Shown piece after piece: positions 16,639 to 26,032 of a stretch of DNA of 64,000 bases; the stretch's first letter is position 1, and each line of letters opens with the position of its first letter. The DNA comes from Micromonospora sediminicola. GTDB lineage: Bacteria; Actinomycetota; Actinomycetes; Mycobacteriales; Micromonosporaceae. The position numbers and the translations under genes are program-made. Location of the stretch: NCBI RefSeq assembly GCF_900089585.1, contig NZ_FLRH01000003.1, positions 2,680,501-2,744,500 of the forward strand, read 5' to 3'. A model generated the notes under the pieces. That model searched no databases and was not told the origin of the DNA. It saw only the letters and a program-made list of their open reading frames with translations.

Positions 16639-17460
16639 CTAGAGGGCGACGGAGAGGAGCCGCTGATCGGGGTCGAGGGTGTCGAGGTGGGCCAGGGCCT
16701 GCTCGAGGTAGGTGATGCGGTGGGCGAGGGCGTCGCTTTCCGGGGCGAGCTTGCGGCCGTCGGCGGTGAGCATCGCGTCGCCGGCGACGGCGCTGGCGGC
16801 GCGGTAGTGCTGGTAGGCCATCTGGCCCGCCTGGTACATCTCCAGCTCGCCGACGCTGGGCTGGCCGGGGCCGGGAGCGGCGGCGGCGTGCAGGCGCATG
16901 GCGTGGACGCGGGGTTGGGCGTGGAAGTCCGCGATCGCGGTGTCGAGGGGGTAGCGGTCGGGGTCGGTGAGGTGGCGGGTTTCGATCAGCGGCCATGGGG
17001 TGGCGGCTCGGGTGCCGTGGACGATCTGCTGCCAGATCTGGTAGCGGATCCCGGCGCCGAGGGCGGCGGCGTGGCGCATCCCGTGCAGGTCGAGCAGCCG
17101 GACTGGTCCGCCCGCACAGGGCGCGGGTCGGCCCTTGCGCAGCCCGATCAGTTGCTGGCGCTGCCAGACGCGCAGCTGCGGTACCGCCCAAAACTGGGGC
17201 GTGAGGGTGCCGGTGACATTGAAGTGGGTGTCGAGCTGGTGGCTGGTGAGCGCCTGCGCGGGCAGCGCGTCGGGCAGGCAGATGATCATCGTGGCGATGG
17301 TCGGGGCCGGCGTGACGGTTGGCCGGGCGGTGGCGGTGGGCCGGGTGCGGACCGGGCGGGGCGCCGCTGCCGGCATTGCCTTCGCGGACGCCGGTCGTGT
17401 CGGGGTGGCTGGCACACGGCTGCCGTGGCGGGTCAGCGGGGTGCCGTTGACAGTGGACAT
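16639..17460 (-). CDS. Hypothetical element protein with disordered N-terminus
   Basis: 273-aa protein. Residues 1-50 are Thr/Pro/Arg-rich and probably disordered. The remainder is a folded alpha/beta region (IATMIICLPDALPAQALTSH, then QLRVWQRQQLIGLRKGRP and GIRYQIWQQIVHGTRAATPW) ending in an amphipathic helix (LAHRITYLEQALAHLDTLD). The family is not recognised, although such proteins recur beside Replic_Relax genes on actinobacterial elements, as I recall. It is preceded by a cluster of TGTGAG motifs (17719-17917) that may control it. Confidence 0.65.
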   Translation of the reverse strand: MSTVNGTPLTRHGSRVPATPTRPASAKAMPAAAPRPVRTRPTATARPTVTPAPTIATMIICLPDALPAQALTSHQLDTHFNVTGTLTPQFWAVPQLRVWQRQQLIGLRKGRPAPCAGGPVRLLDLHGMRHAAALGAGIRYQIWQQIVHGTRAATPWPLIETRHLTDPDRYPLDTAIADFHAQPRVHAMRLHAAAAPGPGQPSVGELEMYQAGQMAYQHYRAASAVAGDAMLTADGRKLAPESDALAHRITYLEQALAHLDTLDPDQRLLSVAL

Positions 17461-17718
17461 AAGCCGTCCTCCTTTGGTGGGGGTTCGCGTGGGCGCGCAG
17501 GGATGACCGGCCCATCGGGTACGTGGGTCGGATCAAGGGAAGAGGTGGTTGTGGGTGGCTGGTGTGACCTCGAGGGGTCGCCGCGCGGGCGCGTGCCGAC
17601 CGGCCGAAGCGGGTGGGCGTCGCGTGTCGCTGGGATGCGGCGGGGGATCCCTGAGGTGGGACGAGCCGGGTGGAGCGAATATCTGGGGTGTTGTATGCCG
17701 GAAAGGTAGCGGCTGCCA

Positions 17719-17917
17719 CTCACAGCGCGTTGCGACGCGACAGCGGCAGGAAGAGGCCTTTGGCCTGCACTGTGAGAGATCACCACCCGCTGTGGGGCGG
17801 ATGAGGTGTCTCGCTGTGAGAGGTCGATCCACTCACAATCGATCTTGCGGTGTGACAGTCATGCCCCGCGCTGAAGGGCGTGGCTGGGCCGTGACCTGCG
17901 GTGTGAGCGGCTGTGAG
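17719..17917. promoter_or_regulatory. Cluster of six TGTGAG motifs
   Basis: TGTGAG or its complement CTCACA occurs at 17719, 17771, 17815, 17832, 17902 and 17912 (the last two as tandem GTGTGAGCGG and CTGTGAGCGG). Six copies in 200 bp are far above chance for a hexamer. They lie in the gap upstream of the 17460 start. The same motif flanks the control regions near 10.6, 26.0-26.7 and 27.9 kb. Confidence 0.5.
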
Positions 17918-17926
17918 CGGAGCCTG

Positions 17927-18856
17927 TCAGAGGTCGGCGTCGCGGTCGGTGTAGCGGTGGGGGTTCGTGGCGGGGTTGTCGGGGCCGTGGTCGCTGGGCA
18001 GCTCGTGCAGCCAGCGGCGTAGCCCGGGCTCGGTGGCCAGTGTCCAGGCCGGTCCTGCGGGGTGTTCGTCGTGGATGCCGGTGGCGACGGGCATGGCGGT
18101 GGGCACTCCGGCGAGGGCGCGTAGGAGGTTGGCCTCGCGGCGTCGGCTGCGCACGCGCAGCAGGACCGGGTAGCGGGGCCCGAACTGGGTGAGGCGTTCG
18201 TAGCCGCGCAGCTTGCGCAGCACGACGGCGAGCGGTTCGGTGCCGTTGTCATGCTCGAGGAAGAACCCGACCTGCTGGTCCCCAACACACCACACGCCGT
18301 GCCCGTCGGGTCGGATGCCGGCGAGAGCGTAGGCGGCGGTGGCGTGCTGCTCGGACCACCACCTCGCCAGCCGCACGTTTGGATGGGTGCGGGCGTGGGC
18401 GAGGAGGTCGACGAACAGTTGGTTGGTGCCGAGCAGGTGGGCGAGGCGGGAGCTGCCGACGATGCGTTCGGTGCGCTCGATGCTGCTGCGCGGCGCTCGG
18501 GCGTCGGGCCGGTCCGGGTCGTTATAGGCGGTGGGGTGCACGAGCATGCCGAGCGGGCCGAGGGCGTAGAGGTACTGCCCGTCGCCGGTGGTGATGTCGA
18601 CGAAGCGGCTGACGGCCTCGATGCCGTGCAGGGTGGCCAGCCGTAGCCGGGCGGAGCGGCGGGAGGTGAACGCCGCGTCGGTGATCTGGTCGGCGGAGAG
18701 CACGTAGTGCTCGGCCAGCCAGGCGAGGAGCTGACGGTCGCGCAGCGTGAGCCGGCGCAGGTTCTCCAGACGGGAGCGGCGGCTGGTGGTGCTGCGCGAG
18801 GCGAGGAGCCGGGGGTTGGATGACCGGGGATGGAAGACAGGTCGATCGGTAGACAC
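17927..18856 (-). CDS. Replication-relaxation (Replic_Relax) family protein
   Basis: 309-aa protein starting at the GTG at 18856 (GAAGGGATG upstream). The N-terminal winged-helix-like part has the family pattern LTLRDRQLLAWLAEHYVLSA, followed by QITDAAFTSRRSARLRLATL and the strand QYLYALGPLGMLV. The middle part (QLFVDLLAHARTHPNVRLAR, then GVWCVGDQQVGFFLEHDNGT) fits the family's catalytic-like core. Members are encoded by plasmids and conjugative elements and are thought to start replication or to process DNA for transfer. It lies just past the coupling-protein gene, and the 280-bp gap between them has inverted repeats suitable for an origin of transfer. Confidence 0.85.
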   Translation of the reverse strand: MSTDRPVFHPRSSNPRLLASRSTTSRRSRLENLRRLTLRDRQLLAWLAEHYVLSADQITDAAFTSRRSARLRLATLHGIEAVSRFVDITTGDGQYLYALGPLGMLVHPTAYNDPDRPDARAPRSSIERTERIVGSSRLAHLLGTNQLFVDLLAHARTHPNVRLARWWSEQHATAAYALAGIRPDGHGVWCVGDQQVGFFLEHDNGTEPLAVVLRKLRGYERLTQFGPRYPVLLRVRSRRREANLLRALAGVPTAMPVATGIHDEHPAGPAWTLATEPGLRRWLHELPSDHGPDNPATNPHRYTDRDADL

Positions 18857-18887
18857 GAGCGGACATCCCTTCAGGGAGGAGGTGGAT

Positions 18888-19066
18888 CCCCTCCGTTGGA
18901 GGGGTCTCTGGGATCAGGGTTGGTGGTGACCGCGCCGCTGCGCCGCCGTGTGCTGCGCTGACAGGCCTGCCCGCGCTGGTCGCAGCGGCTGTCAGCCCGT
19001 TGGCGGTGAAGGGCGGAGGAAGCGTCTGCGGAAGGGGCTACGGAAACCCCGCCAGGCGCCTGACAG
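18888..19066. other. Inverted-repeat region, candidate oriT
   Basis: Within the 280-bp gap are a 7-bp hairpin (CCCCTCC at 18888-18894, GGAGGGG at 18898-18904), an 8-bp inverted repeat (GCTGACAG at 18957-18964, CTGTCAGC at 18989-18996) and a third CTGACAG at 19060-19066. Origins of transfer usually lie next to the relaxase gene and carry such repeats. The assignment is inference. Confidence 0.4.
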
Positions 19067-19136
19067 ACGCCGAAGAAGCCTCCGTCAGCCCGGCCACCTG
19101 GTCACACCGGCCGAGCCTCTTGCGGTCGACCGGGCC

Positions 19137-21653
19137 TCAAGGACTGGCCTTGTCACCCTCCGCACGGGGTGCGCGGGTCCGCTGAGGCGGCTTGGAGTAG
19201 CGGTCGACCAGAGCGTCGATCGCGCCGATGTCCTGTGCCGGGACGGCGCGCGCCGCGGCCTGCCGGATCGCGGTCGCCTCGCCGATCAGCGGCTTGGGCG
19301 GGCGGGTCCTCATGGTGAACGCTGGCGTCTGCCGGCCGCCCACGACCAGACGGGTGGCGGCGGTGTAGGCGTCGAGGTGGGTCAGGTCGTGCTCGTCGAG
19401 CTCCGGCAGGGTGTGCCGCGCCAGGACGCGGGCGTCCTCCGGCGCGCACGAGAAGTAGATTTTGTTGCGGGCGTTCGCTGATGCGGCGGCGAGGAGGTCC
19501 TTCGGGAACTGGGCGAGGTCCTGATGCGCCAGGACGAGCGAGAGCCGGTACTTGCGGGCCTCGGCGAGCATCGTGTCGAGGCTGTTGGCGAGGGTGAGGA
19601 AGTTCTGCGCCTCGTCGATGATCAGGGTGGCGTCGCGGCGTTTGTCGGGGGCGATGCGTGCCCGGGCGGTGGCGGCCTGCCACACCTGCGCCAGGACCAG
19701 GGAGCCGAGCAGTTTGCTGGTGTCCTCACCCAGTTGGCCTTTCGGGATGCGCATGAGCAGCGCGCCGCCGTCGAGGACCTTGCCGATGTCGAAGCTCGAG
19801 CGCGGGTAGCGCATGGTGCGCTTGACGAAGTCGCGCAGGAGGAACGCCCGGAGGCGGGCGAGCACTGGTCCGATGACCTGCGAGCGCAGGGCGGGGTTGA
19901 GCTCGTCGTACCACTGCCAGAACCCGGACAGGCCGGCCGGGTCGTCCAGGTCGACGGTCATCGCGGAGCGGAACTGGGCGCTGTTGAGCAGGGGTGGGAT
20001 GTGTTGCAGGGTGACGTTGGCGTGCCGCAACAACGTCAGGCAAGCGACCCGCATGACGTCGTCCATCCGAGGGCCCCACGCTTTGGCGAAGATGTTCCCG
20101 AAGATCGACACCAGGTTGTCGACCACGAGGTCAGGGTCGTCGCCGGCGAGTGGGTTGATGGTCGGCGGATTCGGCTGGTCCGGGTCGAAGATGACGAGGC
20201 GGTCAGCGACCGATGCCGGGAGCCGGTCGAGGATGTCGAGGACCATGTCGCCGTGCGGATCGATGACGACCGTGCCGCGGCCGGCGGTGATGTCGTCAAC
20301 GGCCATGTTGACCAGCAGGGTCGTCTTCCCGCTGCCGGTGGAGCCGATCACGTGCAGGTGATACCGCGCATCCGGCACGGCCAGGGCCACGCCGTGGCCG
20401 CCGACCTCGGCGGTGCCGAGGAGCTTGGTGCCGCGTCCGCCGGCCGCGACGGCGACCGGTGCGGGCATGGACTTCGCCCGCGCGCGGTCCAGGCCAGGGA
20501 CGGCCAGATCTTGGGGCAGCGCGGCGAGCGCGGCCAGTTCGGGCGTGGAGGTGAGGAATCCGGCGCCGAGGCGCCGCCGCGCGAGGACCGCGGCCGGGGC
20601 GGGCATGCGGGCTCGGTGGGTGAGCCGGTTGCGGCCGGAGTACACGGCGAAGGATGAGGCGATGGTGTCGGCGATGCCCCGTAGCCGTGGCCGCTGGTCG
20701 GTGCCGGCGCGTCGGCTGTCCTTGCCGACGGCGTATCGGATGGCGGTCTCCCACAGCGGGTGGGAAGCCTTGTCGAGGATGGCCCGGACATCGCGTTCCA
20801 CTCCGGGGTCGCGGCGACCCGTCTGGCCATACCTGCCGGGGCTGGGGGTGCGGCCGGGTAGGAATGCCTCGACGAGCCACAGCAGCGGCGCGGCCGGGTT
20901 GATGGCGGGCAGGGCGGTCTTGCCGTCGCGCAACCTGCCGGCGGTGCGTCGGGCGCGTCGGGCGCGGCGGGGTGTGGCGGGGCGGGCGAGGATCTGCACG
21001 CAGGCGTGCTCGTCGGCCCGCAGCCCGGAGCCGGCGGAGATCAGCGCGCGCAGCGGGTCGTTGTCGTGGTCGATGCGCAGGGGCAGCCATTCGGCGGCGG
21101 TGGGCAGCAGATGTCCGCCCACCCCTGTTGGCATGTCGAGCGGGATGGGTGGGGCGGGGGTGTCGTCGGTGGTGCAGGCGGCGCCGGGCCAGGCGGCGCG
21201 GACGGCGGCTTCGACGGCGCCGGGTGGGACGGTGCCGGGTACCCAGATGGAGATGAGCAGCCGTCGTCCCGTCCAGGCGTACTGCCAGGTGACGTGAGGG
21301 CTGCCGTAGAGCCAGCGGCGGCGCCGCGACGGGGTGAGGGTGCCGGCGAGGTTGGCCCACAGCGCGCCCGCGCAGTGCGCGTCGACCTCGGGGGGTGGGG
21401 CGATCGTCACGAGCCGTGCACCCGCACTGTGCCGGCGGTGCCGCCACGCTGCGACCAGGTTGCGGCCGGCGACGTGCGCCACGAGCAAGCCGGCGGCGAC
21501 GGCGAGCAGCCACGGCCGCTGCCCCACCCACGCGGTGGCCTCGAGCAGCCAGCGGGTGGCGCCGGTGGGCGGCACGACAATATCGGCGTCTGGGCCGGTC
21601 GGATGGGGGGTGAAGGTCAGGATGGCCGCGGGGTCTGCGGCGGGTGGGGTCAC
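19137..21653 (-). CDS. VirD4/TraG-like type IV coupling ATPase
   Basis: 838-aa protein. I start at the GTG at 21653 because its GTGA overlaps the stop of the VirB4 gene; the track to 21704 adds Arg-rich residues. An N-terminal transmembrane stretch (WLLAVAAGLLVAHVAG, about 48-63) is followed by a long unique region. The ATPase core has Walker A GSTGSGKTTL near residue 440, then VVIDPHGDMVLDILDRLP, Walker B TLIIDEAQNF and SLVLAHQDLAQFP. Such coupling proteins dock DNA-protein complexes to the secretion channel and power export. It ends the transfer operon, upstream of the Replic_Relax protein that may be its DNA-processing partner. Confidence 0.88.
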   Translation of the reverse strand: MTPPAADPAAILTFTPHPTGPDADIVVPPTGATRWLLEATAWVGQRPWLLAVAAGLLVAHVAGRNLVAAWRHRRHSAGARLVTIAPPPEVDAHCAGALWANLAGTLTPSRRRRWLYGSPHVTWQYAWTGRRLLISIWVPGTVPPGAVEAAVRAAWPGAACTTDDTPAPPIPLDMPTGVGGHLLPTAAEWLPLRIDHDNDPLRALISAGSGLRADEHACVQILARPATPRRARRARRTAGRLRDGKTALPAINPAAPLLWLVEAFLPGRTPSPGRYGQTGRRDPGVERDVRAILDKASHPLWETAIRYAVGKDSRRAGTDQRPRLRGIADTIASSFAVYSGRNRLTHRARMPAPAAVLARRRLGAGFLTSTPELAALAALPQDLAVPGLDRARAKSMPAPVAVAAGGRGTKLLGTAEVGGHGVALAVPDARYHLHVIGSTGSGKTTLLVNMAVDDITAGRGTVVIDPHGDMVLDILDRLPASVADRLVIFDPDQPNPPTINPLAGDDPDLVVDNLVSIFGNIFAKAWGPRMDDVMRVACLTLLRHANVTLQHIPPLLNSAQFRSAMTVDLDDPAGLSGFWQWYDELNPALRSQVIGPVLARLRAFLLRDFVKRTMRYPRSSFDIGKVLDGGALLMRIPKGQLGEDTSKLLGSLVLAQVWQAATARARIAPDKRRDATLIIDEAQNFLTLANSLDTMLAEARKYRLSLVLAHQDLAQFPKDLLAAASANARNKIYFSCAPEDARVLARHTLPELDEHDLTHLDAYTAATRLVVGGRQTPAFTMRTRPPKPLIGEATAIRQAAARAVPAQDIGAIDALVDRYSKPPQRTRAPRAEGDKASP

Positions 21654-23437
21654 AGGTCGTCTCCCCCGTCGAGGTCGGCGAGTTCGCTCGGGCGGGTCGT
21701 ACACAGCTGGTGCTCCGCCTGCGAGGCGATGGCCTCGAAGCCGGTCCGGTTCGTACCGGAGATCAGCAGTCCGGTGCCGACCCGCGCGGCGAGGAGCAGC
21801 CGCCGTTCGCCGGCGGTGAGCCCGAAGGCGTCGCCGATGGCGTCGATGGCCTGTGGGGCCTGCTTGAGCAGGATCTGGGTGGCGGCGTTGGCGACGACGG
21901 CCTGACCGAGGTCGGTGCCGAGAAGGTCGGCGACGTCCTGGGTGATGACGGTCAGGCCGGCGTGGCGTTTGCGGGCGGCCTTGGACATGCGGAACAGGAA
22001 CCGGGCGCCTTCACCGTCGCGCAGGAGCAGCCACGCCTCGTCCACGACGACGAGCCGCCGTACGTCCGTACGGCCGGGGGAGTCGACCTGCCGCCAGATC
22101 GCGTCCAGGGCGAGCAGGGTGCCGACGGTGCGCAGTTCGTCGGGCAGGTGCCGCAGGGACCACACCACGAGGTGCCCGTCGGGGCGGGTGGTGGTGGGCC
22201 CGTCGAACAGGTGCGAGAACGACCCGTCGACCCAGGGGGTGAGGCGGGCGGCGAGCTGCCCAGCGGCGGGATCGGTGTCGGCGTGCAGGCAGCCGGCGAG
22301 GTCACGAAGCAGTGGGGCGGGCCGGTGGTGCGTGGTCGGGTCCGCGGTGATGCCCGCATGCCGGTAGACGGCCAGGATCGCCCGGTCCAAGGCCGCCCGT
22401 TCCGCCGGTGGCGGCTGCTGACCCAGCAGCACGCTGATGAGGGTGTGCAGGAACAGGCCACGGCGGGTGAGCACGTCAGGGCGGGAGTCACCTGCCGGCA
22501 GGTCGAGAGGGTTGACCTTCACCCCGCACGCGCCGAGGCGGACCACGGCTGCACCGACCGCGTCGGCCAACCGCAGGTACTCGTCCTCGGGGTCGATGAC
22601 GGCGACCTGCACCTGCTGGTAGAGGTTGCGCAGGATCTCCAGCTTCACGAAGTACGACTTGCCGGCGCCCGAGCGGGCGAGAACGACGCTGTTGTGGTTC
22701 TCCTGCGCCCAGCGGTCCCACCACACGATCCCGCTGGAGTCGGGGTTGATCCCGTAGAGCACCCCGCCGTCGGCGGGCGGGTCGCCGGGCAGCGGCGCGG
22801 GCAGGTCCGCAGAGGCCAGGGGGAACGCGGCGGCGAGAGCGGCGGTGTCCATGGTGCGGCGCATCTGCAGGCTGTCGGTGGCCAGCGGCAGGGTGGTGGT
22901 CCACCCGGCCAGGTGCCGCCACGTCGCCGGCTGCACCTCGATCAACGTGGACGCGGCGGCCGCCTTCACCTGCGCGCACGCCTCCAAGAGTTCGTCCTCG
23001 GTGCGGGCGTGCACGGTCAGGTAGAGGCCGACGCGGAACAGCTTCGCCGCACCGCGCGCCAACCGCTGGGCGAGGTCCGCGGCGTCGTCGGCGGCGGCTT
23101 CCACGGATGGGTCGGGCAGCTTGCCGCGGCCGGCGTCGGCCCGGCGGGACGATTCGAAGCGGGCCCGCTGGTTGCGCAGCCGGGCGGCGGCGACCGGGGC
23201 GGGCAGCGGGTCGATGTGCAGGGCGAGGTCGAGGCGGCCCGGCCACGACAACAGGGGTTCGAGCCAGGCCGGGCCAACCTCGGCCGGGTAGCCGGTCACC
23301 ACGAGGGTGGCGGCGTAGCCATCCCCGACGCGCAGGAACCGCGGGGTGACCTCAACCGCAGCGGGGGCGACGGCGGCCGCCAGCCCGTCCGGCTGGCAGC
23401 CACCGTCGGCAGGCTGGGATCTGCGGCGCAGCTTCAT
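21650..23437 (-). CDS. VirB4-like conjugation ATPase
   Basis: 595-aa protein. The N-terminal domain (about 30-200) has the VirB4 pattern RFLRVGDGYAATLVVTGYPA. The C-terminal ATPase has Walker A RSGAGKSYFVK (254-264), the strand VAVIDPEDEYLRL, Walker B RRLVVVDEAWLLL and the sensor-like LTVITQDVADLL. VirB4 is the universal motor of conjugative type IV secretion systems. It overlaps PrgI upstream by four bases (ATGA) and the coupling protein downstream by four (GTGA), so the three are translated as a set. Length and motifs are complete. An archaeal-type HerA/VirB4 relative is the only realistic alternative. Confidence 0.92.
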   Translation of the reverse strand: MKLRRRSQPADGGCQPDGLAAAVAPAAVEVTPRFLRVGDGYAATLVVTGYPAEVGPAWLEPLLSWPGRLDLALHIDPLPAPVAAARLRNQRARFESSRRADAGRGKLPDPSVEAAADDAADLAQRLARGAAKLFRVGLYLTVHARTEDELLEACAQVKAAAASTLIEVQPATWRHLAGWTTTLPLATDSLQMRRTMDTAALAAAFPLASADLPAPLPGDPPADGGVLYGINPDSSGIVWWDRWAQENHNSVVLARSGAGKSYFVKLEILRNLYQQVQVAVIDPEDEYLRLADAVGAAVVRLGACGVKVNPLDLPAGDSRPDVLTRRGLFLHTLISVLLGQQPPPAERAALDRAILAVYRHAGITADPTTHHRPAPLLRDLAGCLHADTDPAAGQLAARLTPWVDGSFSHLFDGPTTTRPDGHLVVWSLRHLPDELRTVGTLLALDAIWRQVDSPGRTDVRRLVVVDEAWLLLRDGEGARFLFRMSKAARKRHAGLTVITQDVADLLGTDLGQAVVANAATQILLKQAPQAIDAIGDAFGLTAGERRLLLAARVGTGLLISGTNRTGFEAIASQAEHQLCTTRPSELADLDGGDDL

Positions 23438-24405
23438 GTCGGTCGGCTCCTTCCGTGCCGGTGACGCCGATGGGGCGTGGGTGAGGTAATGACGGTGTCG
23501 GGTGCCGCGAGGCCGCCGGGCCGGGGCGGCCGGTAGGGGTCGGCGGCCGCGGCGAGCGCCGCGGTGACCGCCGGCCCGTCCAGCGCCCGGGTGGTGACGC
23601 CGAGACCGGACAGGGCGCGGACCGTGTCATCGGCGCGCCGTCGCGCCGTGTGCTCGCCACGCTCACCGGCGCGCGTGCCGGTGACGATGAGGACCTGCCG
23701 GCGCAGCGGATCCTTGCGCGCGGCGAGGTCGTCGAGGAAGCGGGCGTGGTCGCAGGCCGCGTCGGTCAGCGCCGGGTGCGGCAGCCGCATGGCCGCGTGG
23801 GCGAGGCTGTGGGCGGCCGAGTGCAGGTCCACCGGCTGCGCCGACACCACGATCTGCGTCGGGGCCGACAAGCTGTTGAGCCAGCGGCCGAAAGTGTCGA
23901 CCAGGGCCGCCTGCTCATCGCCGGTACGCAGCGCGAGGTTGACGTTCGTCGTGGCGACCATCGCCGCTCGCGCGGCGCCGAGCCGGATCTCCCCTGCGTC
24001 GTCGATGGCGTCGGCGGGCAGCTTCAGCGGCGCCGGCAGCATCACCCTCGTCGTCGGCGCCTGCACCCAGTCCGGTGTCTTCGACGTCGTGTCCGTTGTC
24101 GACAGCGCGCGCGGAGCCCGCGCGTGACGGACGGCGGCGAGCAGCCACCCGTCCAATGGCAGGCCGTCGCGCCGGCCGACAGCGACACCGAAAACCAGGC
24201 CGCCGCCGACAACGGCGGCGCCGACGAGCACCGGCGCGGGCACGACCTGATGCAGGGCCCGCCAGACGCCGTAGAAGGCGAGGGCGGCGACGGCGAGGAT
24301 CGCCAGCTGCCGGAACGTCAGCCCGTACAGCACCTTGTCGGGAGCGTCGACGTCCGCGGGCATCCGCACCCTGCCCGGATCGGCGCGTTCGTCGTGGCGG
24401 CTCAT
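23434..24405 (-). CDS. PrgI-family conjugation membrane protein
   Basis: 323-aa protein from the ATG at 24405; the frame runs far upstream through the VirB6 gene but only as a shadow. The start PADVDAPDKVLYGLTFRQL is the PrgI signature, followed by two transmembrane helices (AILAVAALAFYGVWRAL and VLVGAAVVGGGLVFGVAVG, about 35-75). The remaining 240 residues are a soluble domain (GEIRLGAARAAMVATTNVNL, ALVDTFGRWLNSL) found in long actinobacterial PrgI-like proteins and resembling the N-terminal part of VirB4. It acts with VirB4 at the inner face of the channel. It overlaps both neighbours by four bases. Confidence 0.85.
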   Translation of the reverse strand: MSRHDERADPGRVRMPADVDAPDKVLYGLTFRQLAILAVAALAFYGVWRALHQVVPAPVLVGAAVVGGGLVFGVAVGRRDGLPLDGWLLAAVRHARAPRALSTTDTTSKTPDWVQAPTTRVMLPAPLKLPADAIDDAGEIRLGAARAAMVATTNVNLALRTGDEQAALVDTFGRWLNSLSAPTQIVVSAQPVDLHSAAHSLAHAAMRLPHPALTDAACDHARFLDDLAARKDPLRRQVLIVTGTRAGERGEHTARRRADDTVRALSGLGVTTRALDGPAVTAALAAAADPYRPPRPGGLAAPDTVITSPTPHRRHRHGRSRPT

Positions 24406-25322
24406 CGGCCGACCGCCTTCAGCCCGCGGCCGAGGCCGAAAACCGTACGGGTGGCCTGCTGCACGACGATGACCCGCACCGCCGCGCCGAGCATGTTCAC
24501 CCCGCGGCCGCTGTTGCCCGCGGCCACGTAGCGGCGCATCAGGGACGGCACGCGCAGCGTCGTCCAGAGCATGACCATGACCACGAACAGGTTGATCGCG
24601 CCGCCCGGATCCACCGGCAGCCCGAGCACGGGCAGCAGGTGCTCGGGGTCGGTGAGCATCCACTGCCCGGCGTAGAGGGTGAAGCCCTGCACCACGGGCA
24701 CGGCGAGGACACCGGTGTAGGACCGCCACCACATGCGGGCGACCGGTTCGGTCTGCGGCATCGCGTGACACGCGAGGGCCAGTGGGGCGAAGGCGGTCAG
24801 GACGATGACGACGGCGAAGCGGACGATCACGCTGAACGCGGTGCCCGCGAGGAGCACGGCGATGATCGCCACGCAGATCACGAACAGCAGCACCGCCGTG
24901 CTGTCCTGCCCGGCGAGGATGTGCGTCTTGATGGCGCGCAGCGCGCCGTCGCTGTCGCCCTCGGGTGTGGTGAGCGCGCCGGTCAGGGCGTTGGCCAGGT
25001 CGATGAGCATGCCGCACCACAGCTGCGAGAAGTGCGCGGCGACGAACCCGACGACCAGCCTCGGAACCAAGTCTTTGGCCGTGTAGCGGGTGGTTTCACT
25101 GCCGCCGGCGGTCATGGTGAGTACCCCGGCGGCCACGAAGGCGAGGACGAAGACGGTGTCGACGACGAGCACCGAACGGCCCGTCAGGGCCTGCACCTGC
25201 GGCAGGGCGGTGACCTTCGGGGTGATCAGCAGCGCGCTGCTGATCACCCCGAACAGCGCGTCCAGGCTCGCGAGGATCGCCGCCGCCAGCCAGTCCAGGA
25301 TCTGGTCGAGTAGCCAGCCCAT
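24402..25322 (-). CDS. VirB6/TrbL-like polytopic membrane protein
   Basis: 306-aa protein with five to seven transmembrane helices: VLVVDTVFVLAFVAAGVL, LVVGFVAAHFSQLW, AVLLFVICVAIIAVLLAG, FAVVIVLTAFAPLALACH and a C-terminal NLFVVMVMLWTTL. The block FAPLALACHAMPQTEPVARM followed by WWRSYTGVLAVPVVQGFTL is typical of TrbL/VirB6-like channel proteins of Gram-positive elements. The product is the membrane core through which DNA passes. It starts two bases after the pilin stop and overlaps PrgI by four bases. Confidence 0.87.
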   Translation of the reverse strand: MGWLLDQILDWLAAAILASLDALFGVISSALLITPKVTALPQVQALTGRSVLVVDTVFVLAFVAAGVLTMTAGGSETTRYTAKDLVPRLVVGFVAAHFSQLWCGMLIDLANALTGALTTPEGDSDGALRAIKTHILAGQDSTAVLLFVICVAIIAVLLAGTAFSVIVRFAVVIVLTAFAPLALACHAMPQTEPVARMWWRSYTGVLAVPVVQGFTLYAGQWMLTDPEHLLPVLGLPVDPGGAINLFVVMVMLWTTLRVPSLMRRYVAAGNSGRGVNMLGAAVRVIVVQQATRTVFGLGRGLKAVGR

Positions 25323-25324
25323 GG

Positions 25325-25702
25325 TCAGCCCCCGACGATGCCTTGGACGACCTGCAACAGGACAGGGGCGAGGACGGCCAAGCCGTAGCCGACCAGGGCG
25401 TTCTTCAGTGCGCCCTTGGCCCGCTCGACCTGCGCCGGGTCGCCGCCTGCGGTGGCCCAGTAGACGCCGGCCAGAACGAGGAACAAGGTGGCCAGCGCGG
25501 CGAGGATGCCGACCAGCCAGGCCCGCAGATTGGCGATGACAACCGGCAGCGAGTTCACCGCCACGATCGCCGGCGAACCCGGATCGGCGTGCGCGGCGGC
25601 CGGCGCCGCCACGACCAGGATGACGCCGACGGCCACCGGGACGAGGCGGCGCAGGACGGGGACGTTGGTGAGAGCACGAAAACGTGCCGACATGCGGGAC
25701 AT
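25325..25702 (-). CDS. VirB2-like type IV secretion pilin
   Basis: 125-aa protein with a basic N-terminus, a long signal peptide (VAVGVILVVAAPAAAHA, cleavage near residue 40) and two hydrophobic helices, LVGILAALATLFLVLAGVYW and ALVGYGLAVLAPVLLQVVQG, joined by the charged loop GGDPAQVERAKGALK. That layout, including GDPxQxxxAKxALxNA and its length, is the type IV secretion pilin family of actinobacterial and Gram-positive elements. It is the first gene of the coupled transfer operon 25702-19137. A 285-bp leader separates it from the 45-bp box at 25988-26032. Confidence 0.85.
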   Translation of the reverse strand: MSRMSARFRALTNVPVLRRLVPVAVGVILVVAAPAAAHADPGSPAIVAVNSLPVVIANLRAWLVGILAALATLFLVLAGVYWATAGGDPAQVERAKGALKNALVGYGLAVLAPVLLQVVQGIVGG

Positions 25703-25987
25703 GACTCTTTCACCTCCGGCCCCGCCGACGTCCGGGGACGCGGCGGGGTGCTAGCGGATGGTCACGGGAGACCGCCGCCGGGCCCGCGGACGGCACGCGC
25801 GGCGAACCAGACCGTCCCCGGGAGGAGCCCTTCCTCCCTTGTCGGGTAGCGGGTGTTCGATGAGGTGTCAGCGCACCAAGCACTGCGCGGCACCCGAGGC
25901 GGCCGGCACGGCGGGCGGCCCGACTAGGTGCGGACCCGGCGGCGGGCGGGATCCTCGCCACACGATGGGCGACGAGAAGTCCCGCAC

Positions 25988-26032
25988 CCCCAAACCGCCG
26001 GTTGTGTGCTCTGGCGAACGCCCCCGGTTATC
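25988..26032 (-). promoter_or_regulatory. 45-bp regulatory box, copy upstream of the transfer operon
   Basis: Read on the minus strand toward the pilin gene, this sequence matches 42 of 45 bases of the box at 27925-27969. It contains AACCGGGGGCGTTCG, then AGAGCACACAACCG and a CGGTTT end, giving the short palindrome AACCGNCGGTT. A CTGTGAG motif lies just upstream (26040-26046). The same orientation relative to both operons points to a shared promoter or operator. Confidence 0.75.

Noticed and set aside
19524..20657. Long plus-strand frame opposite the coupling-protein gene
   Set aside because: Shadow of an ATPase with clear Walker motifs on the other strand.
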